DNA of 64,000 bases from Chloroflexota bacterium (lineage in GTDB: Bacteria > Chloroflexota > Anaerolineae > JAAEKA01): assembly GCA_034717495.1 (NCBI GenBank), contig JAYELL010000077.1:1-64000 (forward strand), given 5' to 3'. Made by a program: the position numbers and the translations under genes. How positions within the stretch are numbered: the stretch's first letter is position 1; every line of letters starts with the position of its first letter. The notes below the pieces were generated by a model, which worked only from the letters and a program-made list of their open reading frames with translations, did not search any database and was not told the DNA's origin. This document shows, one piece after another, positions 9,310 to 18,242 of the stretch.

Positions 9310-10347
9310 TCATGGCAGCCCCAGCGTCTCGTCCAGACCAAATACAACATTCATGTTTTGCAACGCCTGTCCAGCGGCCCCTTTGAGCAGATTGTCGATG
9401 CTGCTGGTAATGATCAGAGTTCGGGTACCAGGCACCGGAGTAAGCCCGATGACACACCGGTTGGATCCGGCCGAATGCTTCATAGTAGCAGGCTCAATGC
9501 CAGGCAGCACCTGCACGAAGGGTTCCGTTTCATAGGCTACCCCAAAGGCAAAGAACAGATCGGCCTCGCCGACACCTTCTGGCAGAGTCAGATAGATCGT
9601 CGACAGGATACCGCGGCTCACCGGGACCAGGTGGGGAGAGAAAATAAACCGCGGCTTGCCTGAAGCGGTGGATAGGACCTGGCTCATACCACCGCCAAAG
9701 GAGAGTTCCTGTTCCATCTCTGCAATGTGCCGGTGGGCGTAACCGATGCTATAGGGCGACAGGTTTTCGTTGGCCTCGACGAAGCTGGTCATTAACTTAG
9801 GTTTCCGCCCGGCACCACTGACGCCCGATTTGCTATCCACGATCACTTGCCCCGAGAGCCAACCCAATTGAGCCAGGGGCCATAGCGCCAGAATGACACT
9901 GGTCGGATAACAGCCAGGATTGGCCACCAGCTCGCTGCCAGCGATCTTATCCCGGTAAAGTTCAGGCAGACCATAGACCGCCTCGGCCAACAGATCTTTC
10001 TCGGTGTGTGGCGTTGCATACCAGTGCTCATAGGCCATAGGGTCGCGCAGGCGAAAATCGGCGCTGAGATCGATCGCCTTGACACCTGCCTTGCGCACGG
10101 TCGCGACTGCCTTCATGGAAGCTGCATGGGGAAGACAAACAAAGACCAGGTCGGCTTTGGTCAGGGGTGCCCTTGCCAGCGGTAACAGTGGATCGTGCCA
10201 GGAACAGGGATAGACCTGGGAAAGTGTCCGACCAGCGTAACTTTCCGAGGTCAGCCAGGCAAGTTCCACTTCAGGGTGGCCCCGCAACAGTTTGACCAGT
10301 TCGATGCCTGTATAGCCTGTCGCACCGATGACACCTGCTCGTATCAT
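9310..10347 (-). CDS. argC: N-acetyl-gamma-glutamyl-phosphate reductase
   Basis: 345 residues. N-terminal NADP fold MIRAGVIGATGYTGIELV, and the catalytic Cys in NPGCYPTSV; the C-terminal half has HRHIAEMEQEL with the usual catalytic His region. Reduces N-acetylglutamyl phosphate to the semialdehyde. First gene of the arginine operon; GGAGGAATTGC precedes the chosen ATG at 10347. Its 5' leader contains a promoter, a short Arg-containing ORF and a terminator hairpin ending about 15 bases before the start codon, so expression is probably controlled by attenuation. Confidence 0.96.
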   Translation of the reverse strand: MIRAGVIGATGYTGIELVKLLRGHPEVELAWLTSESYAGRTLSQVYPCSWHDPLLPLARAPLTKADLVFVCLPHAASMKAVATVRKAGVKAIDLSADFRLRDPMAYEHWYATPHTEKDLLAEAVYGLPELYRDKIAGSELVANPGCYPTSVILALWPLAQLGWLSGQVIVDSKSGVSGAGRKPKLMTSFVEANENLSPYSIGYAHRHIAEMEQELSFGGGMSQVLSTASGKPRFIFSPHLVPVSRGILSTIYLTLPEGVGEADLFFAFGVAYETEPFVQVLPGIEPATMKHSAGSNRCVIGLTPVPGTRTLIITSSIDNLLKGAAGQALQNMNVVFGLDETLGLP

Positions 10348-10361
10348 GCAATTCCTCCAAC

Positions 10362-10387
10362 AAAAAAAGCTCTCCATCTGGAGAGCT
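10362..10387 (-). terminator. Rho-independent terminator (attenuator) in the argC leader
   Basis: On the minus strand AGCTCTCC, loop AGAT, GGAGAGCT forms a perfect 8-bp hairpin followed at once by seven T residues. It lies between promoter and argC, not after a gene, so it must act as an attenuator or be bypassed. TCCAGAT (10382-10376), which overlaps the 5' arm and loop, can pair with GTCTGGA (10436-10430) just after the leader ORF stop, giving an alternative fold. Confidence 0.85.
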
Positions 10388-10436
10388 CAGCCGCAGTCAT
10401 CAACCTTGAAAACCGGCCCATGCCAACCATCCAGAC

Positions 10437-10490
10437 TTACGTCCGGGTCATGACATCAGGCCTCCTGGGGAAGTACAAAGTTGTGTTCAT
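10437..10490 (-). CDS. Candidate arginine leader peptide (17 aa)
   Basis: ATG to TAA frame encoding MNTTLYFPRRPDVMTRT, with three Arg codons (tandem AGG AGG at codons 9-10 and CGG at codon 16). The predicted transcript start lies only about 8 bases upstream, so translation would be leaderless or nearly so; no clear ribosome site is seen. GTCTGGA, the putative antiterminator strand, directly follows the stop codon. That arrangement is what ribosome-mediated attenuation needs: stalling at Arg codons would leave it free, termination at the stop would mask it. Confidence 0.55.
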   Translation of the reverse strand: MNTTLYFPRRPDVMTRT

Positions 10491-10504
10491 GATTGTTGCT
10501 CGGG

Positions 10505-10533
10505 GTTATAGCATAGAATTACAGGGCTGTCAA
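10505..10533 (-). promoter_or_regulatory. Sigma-70-type promoter of the argC operon
   Basis: TTGACA at 10533-10528, 17-base spacer, TATAAC at 10510-10505 on the minus strand: a near-consensus promoter. It lies just beyond the stop codon of the preceding gene and about 160 bases before argC. Confidence 0.85.
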
Positions 10534-10580
10534 ACGCCGCGCGACCGGGGGAGAGCATACATCGGCTGGGTGAGAATGGC

Positions 10581-11789
10581 CTAATCCTGATCTTCCTGCA
10601 GGGTGAAATCGGCCTCCATCGGCTCATTGAAGCCCTCTGGACCGTCAGACGACGCATCCGGCTCATCGTCCACCGTCGTGGATCTCCCTCGTTTTCTGTC
10701 AGGCGACCTCACGGTGGGGCGCCGAAGCCGTAAGGGAACTATCCTGGGAATGGCACGCGCGATGCGTCCTGTGGTCGTCTGCTCGGAGCCTTCCTGGCGG
10801 ACGCTGTTCACTAGTTCGGCTGAATATTCCCGGCCCCGCGCTACTGCCTCGGCGAAGACCTCCCGCAGCGCATCCCCTTCCATCCTTACGCCGGTGACAT
10901 ACCACTGGTAGACCATCTGGCCGATGGCGTAGGTTCCGGCGTAGGCAATGCCAACTTTGGGTACGAGGCCGATTCCAGGCAGCAAGCCCACCAGCGAGCG
11001 CGCCATCTGTCGCCAGATGAATCCGAATCCTACCACCGCTGCCAGTTGGGGAATCACCTCCCTGGCGGTACCGGTTTCGCCCATCAGAAGGCCGATCTTG
11101 TAAGCCAGCAATAGCTGATTCTTGGTGAGAACGATGCTATCGGCGACCGTTAGAGGAATCAACAGGCCGGGAACCAGTTCACCAATGCCTGTGCCAAAGG
11201 AGTAGGCAGCATTGGTTACCGAGGTATCGTTGACCAGCTTTTTGGCCACTACCGGTCTCAGCGCCGGATAGGCGCGAGCGAGCGCAACCTCTCGATCGGG
11301 GAATGCCGCCACGATTCGGGGATACAGGATTTCCTCAACCTCATCCGGATCATCCAGAGCACAGACCACAAAACTCTGAGCGAGCGGAATCGAATCTTCA
11401 ACACCAAAGCCGGCAGCTGCCAGCACCTGTTGGGCAAGGATATGGGGTTTATCCAGTACCAACAGCGTATTCGGCGACTGAGCCACAAGGTCAGTCATGG
11501 TGGAGGTGCGCAACTGATCAAGGCTGTCAAACAGAACCAGCACCAGGTCGTACCGGGCAAGGGTAGAAATCTCGTCCCGGGCCGGATCCAACCGGTACAC
11601 AGGCGCAGCCGTGATTGGTTGTCCTATCGCGTGGGGACCTTGTTGAAGCATAGCCTGCAATGCAGCTACCTTGTCGGGCGGGCCCAGGAGAGCCAGACGC
11701 GGCAGGAGCAACGCCTCATCGCGCAGCGACATCAGATCAATCTCCCCCAACATCTTCCAGATGTGTCCAACACTAGTCCATGATGCCAT
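10581..11789 (-). CDS. DUF697-like / GTPase-associated membrane protein
   Basis: 402 residues. The first part (about 30-160) looks like a nucleotide-binding-fold remnant with hydrophobic strands (YDLVLVLFDSL, NTLLVLDKP) but no P-loop. The middle (about 190-310) contains hydrophobic helices, including ADSIVLTKNQLLLAYKIG and GLLPGIGLVPKVGIAYAGTYAIG, which match the DUF697/YcjF-like helical domain. The tail is basic then acidic and probably disordered. The family is often linked to Era-like GTPases; none is next to it. Function unknown. It ends 48 bases before the argC promoter. Confidence 0.65.
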   Translation of the reverse strand: MASWTSVGHIWKMLGEIDLMSLRDEALLLPRLALLGPPDKVAALQAMLQQGPHAIGQPITAAPVYRLDPARDEISTLARYDLVLVLFDSLDQLRTSTMTDLVAQSPNTLLVLDKPHILAQQVLAAAGFGVEDSIPLAQSFVVCALDDPDEVEEILYPRIVAAFPDREVALARAYPALRPVVAKKLVNDTSVTNAAYSFGTGIGELVPGLLIPLTVADSIVLTKNQLLLAYKIGLLMGETGTAREVIPQLAAVVGFGFIWRQMARSLVGLLPGIGLVPKVGIAYAGTYAIGQMVYQWYVTGVRMEGDALREVFAEAVARGREYSAELVNSVRQEGSEQTTTGRIARAIPRIVPLRLRRPTVRSPDRKRGRSTTVDDEPDASSDGPEGFNEPMEADFTLQEDQD

Positions 11790-11839
11790 GGCAACTCCCA
11801 GAATTACTCTGACTCACACGACGCAGGAAATGGCAGGAC

Positions 11840-12280
11840 TCATCCCACAATGCCATCTTCGCCAACAGCACCCTTCAACAGGTCAAGCAATTGCTCCTGT
11901 TGCTCCAGGGGCGGCAGGCCCTTGAATTCCTGGTTAGCGATATCCAGTCGTCCCCGCTCGTCCATGGGATGATATCTCAAAAGCAAGGCATGACCCACCC
12001 GCGGCGAGCGCTCAACGGAAACCAGTTGCCGGAGGTAAATCACGGTGGACTTTCGCAGCGGCGTATTTACCACAAGACTCTCATCGTCTACGATGACTTT
12101 CGTCAGCGCGCGCGGCACCGTCATCACTGAAAACACAATGGCCAACAGCACAAGGAGCCAGCCATACTGAGCTGGACTTTTCACCTGGGTGACCAGAGCC
12201 AGCAGCACAAGGAGCAGGGGAACCAGGTATAACAGCCGAAAGCCCCAGCTAGTTCGAAAGATCTGTGCTTGCGTATTCAT
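11840..12280 (-). CDS. Small membrane protein with PH-like domain
   Basis: 146 residues with two adjacent membrane helices (about 14-34 and 40-56) followed by a soluble beta-rich part (KVIVDDESLVVNTPLRKSTVIYLRQLVSVE) that resembles bacterial PH-type domains found after paired helices. Cytoplasmic or extracytoplasmic side cannot be told. It precedes the DUF697-like gene on the same strand by 50 bases, so they may be co-transcribed. No catalytic motif is seen. Confidence 0.6.
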   Translation of the reverse strand: MNTQAQIFRTSWGFRLLYLVPLLLVLLALVTQVKSPAQYGWLLVLLAIVFSVMTVPRALTKVIVDDESLVVNTPLRKSTVIYLRQLVSVERSPRVGHALLLRYHPMDERGRLDIANQEFKGLPPLEQQEQLLDLLKGAVGEDGIVG

Positions 12281-12344
12281 CTCTTGTTTCAGGCCAGGCT
12301 TTTTTGCTCAACATGCCAACCGAAAATCGGGTCCAACCCAGGAA

Positions 12345-12373
12345 TTGCGTCGTGGCGATGCGTTCTGTATAAT
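12345..12373 (+). promoter_or_regulatory. Probable promoter of rsgA
   Basis: TTGCGT (12345-12350), 17-base spacer, TATAAT (12368-12373), about 136 bases before the rsgA start. Confidence 0.65.
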
Positions 12374-12509
12374 CGTAGCGGTGATTACTCAATCCTGAAC
12401 TTTCTGATTTTGACAGGCCTTCGCTGCCAGCAGGCCCCATTCCGGGGCAATCGACAGTATACATCAGCCGGGAGTTTCCTTCAAATCGATGCCGGGAAAT
12501 TAAACCTGA

Positions 12510-13466
12510 ATGTCTCCAGCCACACAGATTGAGAAGCCGTCCACCTACAGCGCGATGGGCACCGTCGTGCAAGCAAAGGCAGGACACTACACCGTTCTGA
12601 CGTCAAACGGCGAGGTTGAATGCCGGATTCGCGGCCGCCTCAAACGGTCGAGCGAGGGACGCTTAACGGCCAACCCCATCGCGGTTGGCGATCAAGTACG
12701 TATCGATGTTTTCGCATCCAGGCGCGGCGTTGTGGAAGAAGTTCTTCCGCGAACGCGAGTCTTCTCGCGAAGAGCCCGTGGATGGCCGCCCCGGGAACAG
12801 ATCATCCTGGCCAACCCCGACCAGGCTGTCTTTGTCTTCTCTTGCCACGAGCCTGATCCCAATCCCCGCCTGATTGATCGTTTTCTTGCCATTGCCGAGG
12901 CTGCGGAGCTTCCCACCATCCTGTGCTTCAACAAGGTGGATCTGCTGGTTGATCGGGAAATCGACAAGACCCTCCTCATCTATGAAAAGATCGGCTATCC
13001 AGTACTGCGTACCAGCGCCGTCAGAGGGGATAGCCTCGATGAGCTGAAGGAAGCACTGACCGATAAGATCAGTGTACTCAGTGGACCCTCTGGTACAGGC
13101 AAGTCCAGCCTGATCAACGCCATTGAACCTGATTTCAGGCGGAAGGTAACTGACATCAGCCAGTGGAGTGGAAAAGGGGTGCATACAACGGTTGAAACGG
13201 TTCTTCTGCCGCTCGGTTTCGGCGGCTTCATCGCAGACACCGCCGGTATTCGCCAGCTTGTTCCCTGGGATATGGACAAGGACCTGGATTGGTGCTATCG
13301 GGAGTTTCGCCCCTTCCTCAACGACTGCCAATACAGCGATTGTTTTCATACTCACGAACCAGGTTGCGCCGTTATGGATGCGGTGGAGCGGGGAAAGATC
13401 GACGAGGAACGATACGACAGCTACCAGCGCTTCTTCGAGCAAATGGAGGAGCAGACGGAGGGGTAA
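12510..13466 (+). CDS. rsgA: Ribosome small subunit-dependent GTPase A
   Basis: 318 residues with the circularly permuted GTPase order diagnostic of RsgA/YjeQ: G4 NKVD (141-144) precedes G1 GPSGTGKS (192-199) and G3 DTAG (243-246). An OB-fold occupies about 15-85, and a C-terminal zinc knuckle is formed by Cys273, Cys278, His280 and Cys286. Acts in late maturation of the 30S subunit. Convergent with thrC downstream. Confidence 0.96.
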   Translation: MSPATQIEKPSTYSAMGTVVQAKAGHYTVLTSNGEVECRIRGRLKRSSEGRLTANPIAVGDQVRIDVFASRRGVVEEVLPRTRVFSRRARGWPPREQIILANPDQAVFVFSCHEPDPNPRLIDRFLAIAEAAELPTILCFNKVDLLVDREIDKTLLIYEKIGYPVLRTSAVRGDSLDELKEALTDKISVLSGPSGTGKSSLINAIEPDFRRKVTDISQWSGKGVHTTVETVLLPLGFGGFIADTAGIRQLVPWDMDKDLDWCYREFRPFLNDCQYSDCFHTHEPGCAVMDAVERGKIDEERYDSYQRFFEQMEEQTEG

Positions 13467-13523
13467 TCGGGCGATCAGACTGGCAGGTTCGAGCTTCAGG
13501 CAAACAACCGTGCCCGGGCGCTG

Positions 13524-14852
13524 TCAAGCCAACCGTCGCTCGATCGTCTGCCTCACAATCTTCTCGTCGGCAGGCAAGTAGACAGGGGGATTGGCTGCCA
13601 TAGCCTCGACTTCCGACAGCGTGTCCTCATGATAGCCCACCTTGAACCGCGTAAACTTGAGCCCGTGGGCTGTCGAAATGACCACTACCCGTTCGTGGCG
13701 TTTTATCTCCCCCCGTTCGACCAGCTTGTGCAGAACAGCTAACGCCACTCCGGTGTGGGGACAGCAGTACATGCCTGTCAGGTCGGCCCGGGCCGCAGCG
13801 TTGGCCAATTCATGCTCTGTGGCCTGTTCCACGATTCCGTCGAACTGCTGCAGGACCTTGATGGCCTTCTCGTAGCTGACCGGATCCCCGATCTGGATTG
13901 CCGATGCCAGGGTTTTCCGGGCCGTTACGGCGACCTTCTCCCGAAAGTCCCCAAGATAGCTTTGATAGAGAGGGTTGGCCTTGGCCGCCTGGGCAGCGAC
14001 CAAACGAGGCAACCGGGAAACGATCCCCAACTCGCGCAGCAGAAGCAGTCCTTTGCCCAATGCACTGATGTTCCCAAGATTTCCCACGGGCATAATGATC
14101 CAGTCAGGCACTGCCCAATCAAACTGCTGAACGATCTCAATTCCCACCGTTTTCTGGCCTTCGATGCGCAGGCTGTTCATGCTGTTTGCCAGGTAGATGC
14201 TGTTGTCCTCCGTGACCTGCTGGACTATTCGCATACAACCGTCGAAGTCGGTATCCAGGGCCAGGACCAGAGCGCCGTTTGCGATAGGTTGAATGAGCTG
14301 TGCCGCACTGACCTTTCCGCGGGGTAGAAAGACGATGGTGGGAATACCGGCCGCGGCACCGTAGGCAGCCAGGGCTGCAGAGGTATCACCGGTGCTGGCA
14401 CAGGCGACAGCCTTAACCGGACTATTTCCGCTGCGAATCATCTGGTTCACAACGCTGACCAGCACGGTCATGCCGAGGTCCTTGAAAGAGCCGGAATGGC
14501 TGTTTCCACACATCTTGACCCAGAGATCCTCAACCCCCAGCTGTTGGCCCAATCGATTTGCCCAGAACAGGTTGGAGTTTCCCTCAAACATTGACACGAT
14601 ATTCTCCTCGTGAATGTCGGGGACTACCCACTCCTGTTTTCCCCATACACCACTGCCATAGGGCCATTGCGTGGTGCCTACCCGCTGGTCCATCAACCGC
14701 ATCCAGGCGATCGGACTGCGATCCCTGAGCGCGTTCACATCGTGGATTACCTCAAGAAGGCCACCACATTGGGGGCAGCGGTAGATTACCTCATAGAGCG
14801 ACCAACGTCCTTCACAGCCGCGCACACACTGAAAACAGGCTGAGTATGCCAT
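13524..14852 (-). CDS. thrC: Threonine synthase
   Basis: 442 residues. An N-terminal zinc ribbon (CFQC at 6-9, CPQC at 26-29) precedes a fold-type II PLP enzyme; the PLP Lys is Lys124 in SGSFKDLGM, and [16 protein letters not shown] and MPVGNLGN are the substrate and phosphate loops. Converts O-phosphohomoserine to threonine. An AGGAGCGGC ribosome site precedes the ATG. A strong promoter lies about 65 bases upstream; no attenuator hairpin is seen there, unlike in argC. Confidence 0.94.
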   Translation of the reverse strand: MAYSACFQCVRGCEGRWSLYEVIYRCPQCGGLLEVIHDVNALRDRSPIAWMRLMDQRVGTTQWPYGSGVWGKQEWVVPDIHEENIVSMFEGNSNLFWANRLGQQLGVEDLWVKMCGNSHSGSFKDLGMTVLVSVVNQMIRSGNSPVKAVACASTGDTSAALAAYGAAAGIPTIVFLPRGKVSAAQLIQPIANGALVLALDTDFDGCMRIVQQVTEDNSIYLANSMNSLRIEGQKTVGIEIVQQFDWAVPDWIIMPVGNLGNISALGKGLLLLRELGIVSRLPRLVAAQAAKANPLYQSYLGDFREKVAVTARKTLASAIQIGDPVSYEKAIKVLQQFDGIVEQATEHELANAAARADLTGMYCCPHTGVALAVLHKLVERGEIKRHERVVVISTAHGLKFTRFKVGYHEDTLSEVEAMAANPPVYLPADEKIVRQTIERRLA

Positions 14853-14918
14853 GCCATGCCGCTCCTAAATCAGCATTGGGGGATCCGGCCAATAGGTAGA
14901 TCTTTAAGGGATAGAAGC

Positions 14919-14947
14919 AGTCTAGCACCGTTCGCAAGCGGTGTCAA
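14919..14947 (-). promoter_or_regulatory. Promoter of thrC
   Basis: TTGACA (14947-14942), 17-base spacer, TAGACT (14924-14919) on the minus strand, giving a leader of about 60 bases before the thrC ATG. Confidence 0.75.
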
Positions 14948-14982
14948 AGGGAACTTCTTCTGCTTCTTCGAATGTATCATTC

Positions 14983-15011
14983 TTGTCATAGCAGCAGACC
15001 TACACTACAAT
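14983..15011 (+). promoter_or_regulatory. Candidate plus-strand promoter upstream of grpE
   Basis: TTGTCA (14983-14988), 17-base spacer, TACAAT (15006-15011). It is about 360 bases before grpE and is followed by repeat sequence, so the assignment to the chaperone operon is tentative. No CIRCE or HAIR element is visible in this gap. Confidence 0.4.
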
Positions 15012-15021
15012 ATGAATCAAG

Positions 15022-15336
15022 AGAAGATCAGCGACCTCTGCGCCGGAGGTCTGCGTAATCAGCGTTCCTCCGTAGAGTCTTGAGGAAAACGCGGAAATGA
15101 ACTGCAGCGCTGTCCTGAGCAACGTCCCGAACTTGACTTCGGCGAGCTCAGTCGAACCGCCTCCTCACGGAGCGCTTGCTAGCTCTCACATCGGCTAGCT
15201 CACGCACCGCTTGCTGCCTCCCGGCACGCCGACCTCTCGGCCCGCCTGCTGGCGTAGCGTGGCGGTGAGCCAGGTCGAACCGTCGAGGGGCGGTGTCGAA
15301 GTTCCAGGTTCTGACTTGTCCAGGTCAGGAAATCAA
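15022..15336. repeat. Repeat-filled intergenic region (partial copy of dispersed element plus REP-like sequence)
   Basis: 15022-15070 matches the second half of the element also seen near 30.0 and 32.7 kb (TCTGCGTAATCAGCGTTCCTC core). 15313-15336 matches its terminal CTTGTCCAGGTCAGG. Between them lies sequence with short GAGCTCA/CGAAC and ACGGAGCGCTTGCT motifs like other REP-rich gaps in the window; it seems to have been inserted into, or to have split, the element. No gene is supported here. Confidence 0.6.
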
Positions 15337-15370
15337 TTGAGTACAAGCAAGGAATACAAGGAAGCTGGCC

Positions 15371-16213
15371 ATGAGAAGATCCGACTATGATGACTACCTT
15401 CGCCGTCAGCGCGCCCAGGGCGAACCCACACGAACGTTGACGGCAAGTCAACTGAAGCAGATCGAGAACGCCTTTGAGGAAGTAAAACAACAGGCGAAAC
15501 AGTGGGAAACCGCGGCCAGGGAATGGGAAACTGCGGCGAAGAAGGCTCAGGAAAGAGCCAGTGACTATGAGGAAAAAACCAACTATTGCAAACAGCTGGT
15601 CGAACAGGCCCGGCAACAGTCTGCAGACTGGGAGGCCCGGGCGCGTGAATTAAGGGCCGCAGTAGTCGAAGCCCGGGAGCAACCGGAAGAGAAGGATCAG
15701 GAAATCGACGACCTGAAGACCGAAATGCTGACGGCAGAGGAGAGCATAGAAACGTTGCAGTCCGATGCCCAGGCCTCCGATACCAGGATCGCCGAGTTGC
15801 AGGAAGAACTGCTCCACCAGGAGGCGGAATACCGCAACAGCCGTCGGCGGCTTGAGCGTTTGTTCGCCAACCAGACAGAACAGGATAAACGGTCAATGCT
15901 TCTGGAAATGCTGCCGGTGCTGGACAACCTGCAACGGGCCCTCGATTTTACTCCGGGACAGCAGCCAGACGCCGACACACTTCGCGAGGGCGTCGAGTTG
16001 ACGCGCAGAACGTTTGTCAACGTATTGGAAAAAAATGGGATACAGGCGATCGATGCGGTTGGCCAGCCATTTGATCCCACGATCCACGAAGCAATCGGTT
16101 TGTTGCCCGCGCCAGGCCTGGCCCCGGATACCGTAGCGGCTGTGGAGCAACAAGGATATCGATACGGTGACGACATATTGCGTCCAGCCCGCGTGTTGGT
16201 GACACCTGGATAA
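15371..16213 (+). CDS. grpE: GrpE nucleotide exchange factor with long coiled coil
   Basis: 280 residues, longer than the usual 170-210. Residues 25-150 are almost continuous heptad-rich coiled coil, and the GrpE core follows: MLPVLDNLQRAL, EGVELTRRTFVNVLEKNGIQ, FDPTIHEAIG and a short beta domain ending RPARVLV. It should release ADP from DnaK. First gene of grpE-dnaJ-merR. AAGGA lies 9 bases before the ATG. The extended coil may set the dimer height or bind other partners. Confidence 0.9.
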   Translation: MRRSDYDDYLRRQRAQGEPTRTLTASQLKQIENAFEEVKQQAKQWETAAREWETAAKKAQERASDYEEKTNYCKQLVEQARQQSADWEARARELRAAVVEAREQPEEKDQEIDDLKTEMLTAEESIETLQSDAQASDTRIAELQEELLHQEAEYRNSRRRLERLFANQTEQDKRSMLLEMLPVLDNLQRALDFTPGQQPDADTLREGVELTRRTFVNVLEKNGIQAIDAVGQPFDPTIHEAIGLLPAPGLAPDTVAAVEQQGYRYGDDILRPARVLVTPG

Positions 16214-16263
16214 AGATTTTTGCAGATATACCCGATTCGGTCGTTTCCTAGTCGAGGAAAGAG

Positions 16264-17265
16264 GTGCCCGTGGATATCAAGGACTATTACCAGGTTCTAG
16301 GTGTTGACAAAAACGCCACCCAGGACACTATCAAAAAAGCCTATCGCAAGATGGCTCGCACTTACCATCCTGATGTAAATCCGGGCGACAAGGCATCCGA
16401 GGAACGCTTCAAGGAAGCCAATGAGGCCTACGAAGTCCTGTCCGACCCGGAAAAGCGAGGCAAGTACGATCGGTTTGGGGCCCGGTGGCGCGAGTATGAA
16501 CAGATGGGTGGACAACCGCAGGACTTCAACTGGGAGCAGTGGGCCGGTGCTGGTGCAGGTGCACGACAACGCGGGCAACGAAGCGGTACACGCACTGTTT
16601 CCCCAGAAGAGTTCGAACAGATTTTCGGCAACCAGCAAGGGGCAGATTTCTCCGATTTTTTCGAAACCCTGTTCGGCGGGGACGCCCGATATCGCACCGC
16701 CCGGACCGAAGGTGGTTTTCAGCCTCGCCCGCGACAAGGCCGAGACAGTACAGTCCCGGTCCAACTTAGCCTGAACGAAGCGTTCAACGGCACAACGCGT
16801 TCGATTCAATACGATGATGGCAGGGTCATCGAAGCCAAGGTCCCCCCGGGCGTGCGCACCGGATCCAAGGTGCGACTCCGCGGCCAGGGAGAATCGGGGG
16901 CCGGTGGCGGCGGAGCCGGCGACCTTTACCTGAATATCGAGGTCTTGCCAGATAACACGTTCAATCGCACCGGAGATGATCTGAACATCACGATTCCGGT
17001 AGACCTGTTTGAACTGCTTCTCGGAGGCTCCGTCCAGGTGCCAACCATGGATAAAACGGTGCAGTTGACCATCCCCAAGGGTACGACAAATGGCAAGACG
17101 TTCCGTCTGAATGGCCTGGGCATGCCCAAGCTGAAAAACCGCGATGAACGTGGAAATCTTTTCGTCACCATCGATACCAGGTTACCTGAAAAATTGAGTG
17201 ATGCCGAGGTTGAACTTGTCAAGCAGTGGCAGCAAACTCGAAGACGAGGAGGCGACAATGGCTGA
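16264..17265 (+). CDS. dnaJ: DnaJ-family co-chaperone (zinc-finger-less, CbpA type)
   Basis: 333 residues: J domain at 8-72 with the HPD motif in YHPDVNPGD, a Gly/Gln/Arg-rich linker, then two beta-barrel client domains ([27 protein letters not shown]...LTIPKGT). The CxxCxGxG zinc region of type I DnaJ is absent. The translated frame starts at a GTG (16264); a second GTG at 16270 is possible. Stimulates DnaK ATPase. It overlaps the next gene by 8 bases. Confidence 0.92.
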   Translation: MPVDIKDYYQVLGVDKNATQDTIKKAYRKMARTYHPDVNPGDKASEERFKEANEAYEVLSDPEKRGKYDRFGARWREYEQMGGQPQDFNWEQWAGAGAGARQRGQRSGTRTVSPEEFEQIFGNQQGADFSDFFETLFGGDARYRTARTEGGFQPRPRQGRDSTVPVQLSLNEAFNGTTRSIQYDDGRVIEAKVPPGVRTGSKVRLRGQGESGAGGGGAGDLYLNIEVLPDNTFNRTGDDLNITIPVDLFELLLGGSVQVPTMDKTVQLTIPKGTTNGKTFRLNGLGMPKLKNRDERGNLFVTIDTRLPEKLSDAEVELVKQWQQTRRRGGDNG

Positions 17266-17626
17266 TCCGCAAGTAGACAAGCCCCGCTATACCCGCATTT
17301 TGGCTGCCGAACTCGCCGGCGTGTCCGTGCAATTCGTGGAAAAATGTGAACAGAACGAACTCGTCCGTGTCCGGTCAGAAGCTCCCGGTACGCACTGCTA
17401 CAGCATTCTGAATGTCCGGGAACTGGTTCGGATTCGAGATATGGTCGAGATATTGGAGCTGGATTTCGATACCGTCGAGGTAGTGCTCAACATGCGCAGT
17501 CAGATCGTCGACCTGCGGCAGCAAATCGGCCAATTGGAACAAGAGCTTGAGCAGCGCGAGCAAGAACTGTTGAGCCAGGTCTACCAGATGCGACGTCGAA
17601 TGAGTCTCGCAGGCAGCTGGGAATAG
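17258..17626 (+). CDS. MerR-family / CbpM-like regulator of the chaperone operon
   Basis: 122 residues. An N-terminal helix-turn-helix with MerR-like spacing ([27 protein letters not shown]), a middle region, and a C-terminal heptad-rich helix ([21 protein letters not shown]). Position behind dnaJ matches both HspR repressors and CbpM-type modulators that bind the J domain. Strong GAGGAGGCGACA ribosome site inside the dnaJ end, 8-base overlap. Whether it binds DNA is undecided; no HAIR repeat is seen upstream of grpE. Confidence 0.75.
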   Translation: MADPQVDKPRYTRILAAELAGVSVQFVEKCEQNELVRVRSEAPGTHCYSILNVRELVRIRDMVEILELDFDTVEVVLNMRSQIVDLRQQIGQLEQELEQREQELLSQVYQMRRRMSLAGSWE

Positions 17627-17645
17627 CTGCCCACCGTTATTCCAC

Positions 17646-18209
17646 ATGTCCAGAGATACGTCACAGCTTCCACCCACCCACATGCGGCGATCCGACCGTG
17701 CAGTGGAGGATGATGCATGGATAGGGAGTTTTTTGAGCGAGGCGCCCTTTGGAATCCTTGCCACCGAACGTGATGGACAGCCTTTCGTCAACAGCAATCT
17801 CTTTGTCTACGATGGAGCCAGTCGCTGCATCTACATACACACTGCCCGCACGGGCCGCACGCGAGACAATATCGAGGCCAACAACCGGGTGTGCTTCCAC
17901 GTGGCAGCGATGGGCCGCCTTTTGCCCGCCGATGTGGCGCTGGAGTTCAGTGTTGAATACGAAGGTGTTACTCTGTTCGGGCGGGCAACCATCATCGCCG
18001 ACAGGGATGAAGCCAGCTATGGCCTGCAGCACCTGCTGGACAAGTATTTCCCCCATCTGAAGCCTGGCCGCGATTACCGGCCCATCATAGAAGAGGAACT
18101 GAGCCGCACTACGGTGATCCGGATCGACATCGAGGGAATCACGGGCAAACGTAAGGCTGCGGATACTGGCTTTCCCGGTGCCTTCCTGTTCGGAGAAATG
18201 GCAGGCTGA
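17646..18209 (+). CDS. Pyridoxamine 5'-phosphate oxidase-family flavoprotein
   Basis: 187 residues with a split-barrel flavin-binding fold: FLSEAPFGILATERDGQPFVNSNLFVYDGASRCIYIHTARTG-type opening, then RDNIEANNRVCFHV and a C-terminal TVIRIDIEGITGKR. This pattern is typical of the NimA-like/PNPOx-like subgroup that binds FMN or F420-like cofactors. The reaction is not predictable from sequence. 19 bases after the MerR-like gene, so possibly read from the chaperone promoter. Start at 17646 chosen; Met13 is possible. Confidence 0.82.
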   Translation: MSRDTSQLPPTHMRRSDRAVEDDAWIGSFLSEAPFGILATERDGQPFVNSNLFVYDGASRCIYIHTARTGRTRDNIEANNRVCFHVAAMGRLLPADVALEFSVEYEGVTLFGRATIIADRDEASYGLQHLLDKYFPHLKPGRDYRPIIEEELSRTTVIRIDIEGITGKRKAADTGFPGAFLFGEMAG

Positions 18210-18242
18210 GCCACCCAACGGCTGGTTTGGCCCGAGTTCGGT

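Noticed and set aside
10348-10533. T-box riboswitch before argC
   Set aside because: No T-box sequence (GGNACCGCG-like) and no specifier-loop layout; the leader is too short.
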